Source of the DNA: Spirochaetia bacterium | Lineage (GTDB): Bacteria > Spirochaetota > Spirochaetia > Treponematales > Rectinemataceae | Reading direction: 5' to 3' | Assembly (NCBI GenBank): GCA_029975555.1 | Contig: JARKOY010000174.1 | Span: 30,048-94,047, forward strand | DNA: 64,000 nt | Shown: positions 60,233-64,000 of the stretch, in pieces | Position numbering within the stretch: the stretch's first letter is position 1 | Layout of the letters: every line of letters starts with the position of its first letter | Program-made: the position numbers and the translations under genes | Notes under the pieces: generated by a model | What the model saw: only the letters and a program-made list of their open reading frames with translations | The model's database searches: none | Told to the model about the DNA's origin: nothing

Positions 60233-61933
60233 GAATTTTTGAGGGCGAGTCTGATTCAAAAGTTCGGCGGCATGCGTTCGGGAAACTTCGCTCTCCGCAG
60301 AACCAGAGAGCATTCTGGCGATTTCGACTTCCCTCTCCTGCCTTGACAAAAGACGCAAGGACGTGCTGGTTCTTCCCGCCGAGACCTGCTTGTCGACCTT
60401 GTACTGCTGATCCGCTTGGGCAGCAATCGTGGCCAGGTGTGTCACGCACAGAACCTGCCGGTATTGGCTCAACTGTTTTAGATATTCTCCGACCGCGACG
60501 CCAACCTGCCCACCGATGCCCGTATCGATCTCATCGAATACCAGCGTGTCGACCACGTCGTGGGCGGCGAGCACCGCTTTGAGTGCGAGCGCGAACCTCG
60601 ACAGCTCACCTCCAGAAGCGATCCGAGACAGGGGCCGTTCAGGCTCGCCTGGATTTGGAGCAATGTAGAATTCCACTTCATCGATGCCTCGAGATGTCGC
60701 CCTGTATGCTCCGGTTTCATCCTTGGCCCTCGTGACGCGGAGGTGGACCCGCGCATCGGGCATCCCCAATTTCCTGATGATCTCTTCGATCGAAGATGAC
60801 ATCGAGACGGCGGCCGACAAGCGTTTTTCCGAAAGGTAAAGCGCAGCGCTGAATACTCTTTCCTTAAGGGTTTTTACCCTCTGCTCGAGTTCGGCGAGGT
60901 TTTCGTCCGCGTGGGAGAGCGTTTCGAGCGTCGCACGGGCCCGCTCATATCTGTCGAACACATCGGAGAGTTGGGGGCCGTACTTGCGCTTGAGCTTCTG
61001 AAGCTCAGCAAGCCTCTGCTCGATGCGCTCGAGTCTGGCCGGGTCAAAGCGAAGATTGGCCTGATATTCGCCTATCGATTCCGATATATCCTCAAGTTCA
61101 TAATATGCTGCGGCCAGCCGCTCAGCCAGGGCTCCAAGCCGACTGTCGATGGCCCGCGCATTCTCGATGTCGGCGCGGATGCGCCTCAGCGCGTGGAGGA
61201 CATCGGAACCCTCGCCGGCGCCGAGCAAGGAAGCCGCCTCAGAAATCGCTCCAAACAGTTTTTCGTGCTGAGAGAGTATTTTTTCCTCGGCTTCAAGCTG
61301 TTCGTCTTCATTCGGTTTGGGCTTTACGGCGGCAATCTCTTTCGCGACGAAGTCGAGATAATCCGCCTCCTGCGAGCGCTTGGCCTTCTGATCGAGGAGG
61401 TCCCTGTATTCCTGAAGCGCGTTTCGCCACTCGGCATATGCGCTTGCGTAACTTTGAAGCTCTTGACCTAGGGCGGCGTACGCATCGAGCATATCGATGT
61501 GGGTGGCAGGATCGATCAAACGCTGATGCTCATGCTGGCCATGAATGTCGACCAAGTATTGGGTGAACTCGATGAGCTCGTTTCTGGAAACCTGCCGGTC
61601 CTGGATCCACGCGAGGCTTCTGCCGTTCTGTTTCATGGTTCGACGGAGAAGAATGGCCTCTTCGGGCCTCCAATCAATCTCCCTCTCGCCGAGCCAGTGC
61701 GCAATATCTTGAGCATTGCTCACAGAGAAGAGTCCGGAGACAGCGCATTCCGTTGCGCCTTCACGAATAATGGAACTATCCGCTCTCGCCCCCAGCAGAA
61801 AGCCGAGGGCGTCGACGATCAGCGATTTCCCTGCACCAGTCTCACCGGAAAACACCGTCATTCCGGCCGACAGCTCAAGGTCAATCTGTTCAATTATCGC
61901 GAAATTGCGCACCGAAAGCTGCTCAAGCATCAT
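60227..61933 (-). CDS. recN: DNA repair protein RecN
   Basis: RecN is an SMC-like ATPase used in double-strand-break repair. The 568 residues show Walker A VFSGETGAGKSLIVDALGFLLGARAD, a long central coiled coil (about 150-360) and the C-terminal half with signature LSRIASGGELSRFALALKAVLA and Walker B LVFDEIDTGIGG. The first codons overlap the end of nadK by 11 nt; either of two adjacent ATGs could be used. Confidence 0.96.
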   Translation of the reverse strand: MMLEQLSVRNFAIIEQIDLELSAGMTVFSGETGAGKSLIVDALGFLLGARADSSIIREGATECAVSGLFSVSNAQDIAHWLGEREIDWRPEEAILLRRTMKQNGRSLAWIQDRQVSRNELIEFTQYLVDIHGQHEHQRLIDPATHIDMLDAYAALGQELQSYASAYAEWRNALQEYRDLLDQKAKRSQEADYLDFVAKEIAAVKPKPNEDEQLEAEEKILSQHEKLFGAISEAASLLGAGEGSDVLHALRRIRADIENARAIDSRLGALAERLAAAYYELEDISESIGEYQANLRFDPARLERIEQRLAELQKLKRKYGPQLSDVFDRYERARATLETLSHADENLAELEQRVKTLKERVFSAALYLSEKRLSAAVSMSSSIEEIIRKLGMPDARVHLRVTRAKDETGAYRATSRGIDEVEFYIAPNPGEPERPLSRIASGGELSRFALALKAVLAAHDVVDTLVFDEIDTGIGGQVGVAVGEYLKQLSQYRQVLCVTHLATIAAQADQQYKVDKQVSAGRTSTSLRLLSRQEREVEIARMLSGSAESEVSRTHAAELLNQTRPQKFL

Positions 61934-62777
61934 TGTCTCCCGACCAGCCCAATTTTGTCCTCAGTGCAGAGAAAAAGGCATTCCCCTGCGGCACGATCAA
62001 CAGAGCCTGCCTCGTGTACTTTTCTATCTTGACCCTATCGGCCTTCTGCAGAGAAACCGTCTCATGTCCGTCCGCGATCAAGACCGCCCCTGTCTTTTTT
62101 GCATCGTCGACGGCGATCTCTACGGGAAGGGTTCCTGGGATGACCAACGGCCTCGATGCCAGCGTGAATGGGCAGATAGGATTGATGATGAGCGCACTGA
62201 TTTCTGGGTGCACTGCCGGTCCACCGGCTGCAAGATTATACGCGGTGGATCCTGTGGGCGTGGAGACGATAAGCCCGTCCGCCCGATAATACCCGAAGCA
62301 CTCTTCGTTGACATAGAGGCACATTCTGATCATGCGGGCACTTCCCTCGGAAGACACGACGATGTCGTTCAATGCGATGCCCCTGTAGAGAAGCTTCTTC
62401 CCCCGATAGGCATGAACTCTCAGCATGAGCCGCCTCGAGGCCTTTACTGCCCCACTCTGCCATCCATCAAAAGTGGCCGTCCACGTGTCCATCTTGTTGG
62501 CCGCAACAAAACCGAGCGTGCCCAAATTTATCGGCAAAATGGGAATGCCGAGAGGGCCTGCAAAACTCGCGGCGTACAGAAGCGTGCCGTCGCCTCCCAG
62601 GCTGATCATAAGTCCGTACCGGGAGAAGTCAGGGTATTCCGAAATCGGTCCATGAAACGCAAGGATATCCGCCCGCCAATCCCGATCGTTCAACTGGGTC
62701 TGCACGATCTTGGCTGCATGACCGGCATCGTCTTTATTGAGGTTCACAAATATGAGGGCGGATCTGCTCTCAGACAT
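61923..62777 (-). CDS. nadK: NAD kinase
   Basis: NadK phosphorylates NAD+ to NADP+. Start 62777 is preferred: AGGAG ends 6 nt upstream of it but directly touches the ATG at 62783. Motifs: SLGGDGTLLYAA (GGDG), INLGTLGFVA, the catalytic region NDIVVSS, and STPTGSTAYNLAAGGPAVHP. The gene follows the DegT-like gene and precedes recN on the same strand, so a three-gene operon is likely. Confidence 0.95.
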   Translation of the reverse strand: MSESRSALIFVNLNKDDAGHAAKIVQTQLNDRDWRADILAFHGPISEYPDFSRYGLMISLGGDGTLLYAASFAGPLGIPILPINLGTLGFVAANKMDTWTATFDGWQSGAVKASRRLMLRVHAYRGKKLLYRGIALNDIVVSSEGSARMIRMCLYVNEECFGYYRADGLIVSTPTGSTAYNLAAGGPAVHPEISALIINPICPFTLASRPLVIPGTLPVEIAVDDAKKTGAVLIADGHETVSLQKADRVKIEKYTRQALLIVPQGNAFFSALRTKLGWSGDNDA

Positions 62778-62786
62778 ACACATCTC

Positions 62787-63800
62787 CTACGGCAATGTGG
62801 CTATTATCTTGCCAATCTGGTCGACTTGTTGATTCGAAAGTTTGTGATGCATGGGAAAGAGGACGCACCTCAGCGCAATCGATCGCGCTGAAGGAAACAT
62901 CGCTCCGGCATTTTCTTCGATCATCGCCGGGCTCGAGGCGAAGGCAAGCTCAGCCTGCACGCCATGTTTTTTCGCGTACTCGATGATTTCTTTGGCACTG
63001 GTCTCAGAAAAAATCGGAAATGCATAGCAGGGCAGCTGTTCATCATCTTCAACTCGCAACCCAGAATGCCTTGAGCGCGCAAGCTGCGCCAGGAGCATCC
63101 CACGGATCGCCTTTCTCCGCTCTATCATCGAAGCATAGCCTTTGAGTTGCGACAGCCCCAAAGCTGCATTGTAATCCGTCATCTTCAATTCCGACGGGAG
63201 CGTTTCATCGAGTGCGCGCAGTATTTGAGCATCCCGCTTACCCGCAGCGCAGAGCAATGCACCTCCTCCCGTCGCGATGGGAGAATCGGCCTCCAGGCCC
63301 CAAATCGAGAAATACGCGAATGAAAGGCTGGCCTTGGATGCGCTTGCGTTCCCCAGAGTCTGGGAGATGTCCTCAATGACGGGAACAGCGGTGTGCTCCA
63401 GTAACGATGGAGGAGGAAGTTTGCCCAACGCATCGAACAGGATGATCGCAGAGGGATCAATGCGCCGAATTTCTTCAGAGGAAGGATGAAAAGTCTCCTC
63501 TTCTACATCGAGCACTACCGGGACAAATCCTGCATCTTCCACCGCAGCGCTGTGCCACGAAGGAGCTAAGGCCGAAACTGCCACCTTGGCACCAGCATGC
63601 AATCCGCAGATCTTGAGGGCCTTAAGCAGCGCATAATAGGGGCTTCTCAGGGCAATGACATACTCGAACGGAAACTGCTCTCTGACGGCCTTCTCAAAAC
63701 GATCGCTGAAAACTTCGTCAACAATCGCGTCCTCCACCATTCTGCTCAACACGAGATCCATATCTTTGCGGGTAATATAAGAGGAGAAAACTGATATCAT
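62787..63800 (-). CDS. DegT/DnrJ/EryC1-type aminotransferase homologue lacking the PLP lysine
   Basis: The 337-residue protein follows the DegT aminotransferase fold: FEYVIALRSPYYALLKALKI, AKVAVSALAPSWHSAAVEDAGFVPVVLDVE, VIEDISQTLGNAS, and the C-terminal CYAFPIFS and VLFPMHHKLS. In active enzymes the PLP lysine sits in SFxxxKxLxxGxGG; here the segment reads SFAYFSIWGLEADSPIATGGG with no lysine. It is therefore probably not an aminotransferase; a structural, regulatory or dehydratase-like role is possible. A -10 element ends 6 nt before the ATG, so the mRNA would be leaderless. nadK and recN follow. Confidence 0.8.
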   Translation of the reverse strand: MISVFSSYITRKDMDLVLSRMVEDAIVDEVFSDRFEKAVREQFPFEYVIALRSPYYALLKALKICGLHAGAKVAVSALAPSWHSAAVEDAGFVPVVLDVEEETFHPSSEEIRRIDPSAIILFDALGKLPPPSLLEHTAVPVIEDISQTLGNASASKASLSFAYFSIWGLEADSPIATGGGALLCAAGKRDAQILRALDETLPSELKMTDYNAALGLSQLKGYASMIERRKAIRGMLLAQLARSRHSGLRVEDDEQLPCYAFPIFSETSAKEIIEYAKKHGVQAELAFASSPAMIEENAGAMFPSARSIALRCVLFPMHHKLSNQQVDQIGKIIATLP

Positions 63801-63806
63801 TGATTT

Positions 63807-63835
63807 ATAGTATCATTTTGATGTGCTGGGGGCAA
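63807..63835 (-). promoter_or_regulatory. Promoter of the degT-nadK-recN operon
   Basis: Minus strand TTGCCC (63835-63830), 17 bp, TACTAT (63812-63807). Only 6 nt separate the -10 element from the start codon and there is no Shine-Dalgarno sequence. Confidence 0.5.
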
Positions 63836-63875
63836 GGCATGGAAGGGTATCTGGGAGGAGCGATATGCATAAAAA

Positions 63876-63989
<114 letters not shown>

Positions 63990-64000
63990 TGTAAAACCAC

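Overview
The window looks like chromosomal DNA of a spirochaete (Spirochaetota, probably Treponematales or a relative). The main reason is the V-type ATPase operon in the order E, DUF2764, A, B, D, I, K, the arrangement known from spirochaetes and chlamydiae. Supporting signs are GC-rich genes separated by short AT-rich promoters, a Glk-type glucokinase, a UDPGP-type uridylyltransferase and a second EF-G. The genus is inference; no 16S gene is present, and a 5S rRNA gene lies at the right edge on the minus strand.

Layout. 1-4.6 kb: a NusG paralogue (5' end outside the window) overlaps a three-gene xanthine-dehydrogenase-like operon whose cofactor motifs are partly degenerate, followed by an RsmI-type methyltransferase. 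4.7-9.1 kb: mfd (minus), an unrecognised protein and an ArsR-type regulator. 9.1-17.5 kb: the V-ATPase operon (minus) ending in ispG. 17.6-18.5 kb: tRNA-Gly, tRNA-Pro and tRNA-Arg, a duplicated tRNA leader and an integrase remnant next to tRNA-Arg. 18.5-22.2 kb: a Mg2+ transport operon (MgtA-type P-ATPase plus a PTS EIIA-like protein) behind a long leader that encodes a proline- and acid-rich peptide and can fold two ways around the mgtA ribosome site. 22.3-28 kb: EF-G-like GTPase, nrdR, a slipin, a small coiled-coil protein, an RNA m5C methyltransferase and a HAD phosphatase. 28-37.8 kb: sugar-phosphate metabolism (phosphohexomutase, glucokinase, UTP-glucose-1-phosphate uridylyltransferase, PfkB kinase) with a DEDDh exonuclease, an M23 peptidase and lon.

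37.9-53.4 kb is the accessory region: tRNA-Val, a broken DUF72 gene, a phytoene-desaturase-like flavoprotein, a transposase fragment, a complete galactofuranose-type ABC importer (ytfQ-ytfR-ytfT-yjfF) with its own promoter and a 16-bp palindrome, a broken IS3 element, and a coupled Fic / 35-codon ORF / giant helicase-nuclease cassette next to a methyltransferase remnant, probably the wreck of a type I restriction locus that kept a defence-like core.

53.4-64 kb returns to core genes: CYTH protein, gpmI, apt, a four-gene envelope operon including yggS, cdd, recN, nadK, a DegT-like protein without the PLP lysine, and 5S rRNA.

The strongest candidate for an undescribed system is the mgtA leader. 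A 37-codon ORF with a good ribosome site carries Glu-Pro-Glu-Asp-Pro-Phe-Pro-Arg-Pro, resembling the Mg2+-sensing stretch of enterobacterial MgtL. The RNA just downstream can form either an antisequestor or a hairpin that buries the mgtA Shine-Dalgarno sequence.
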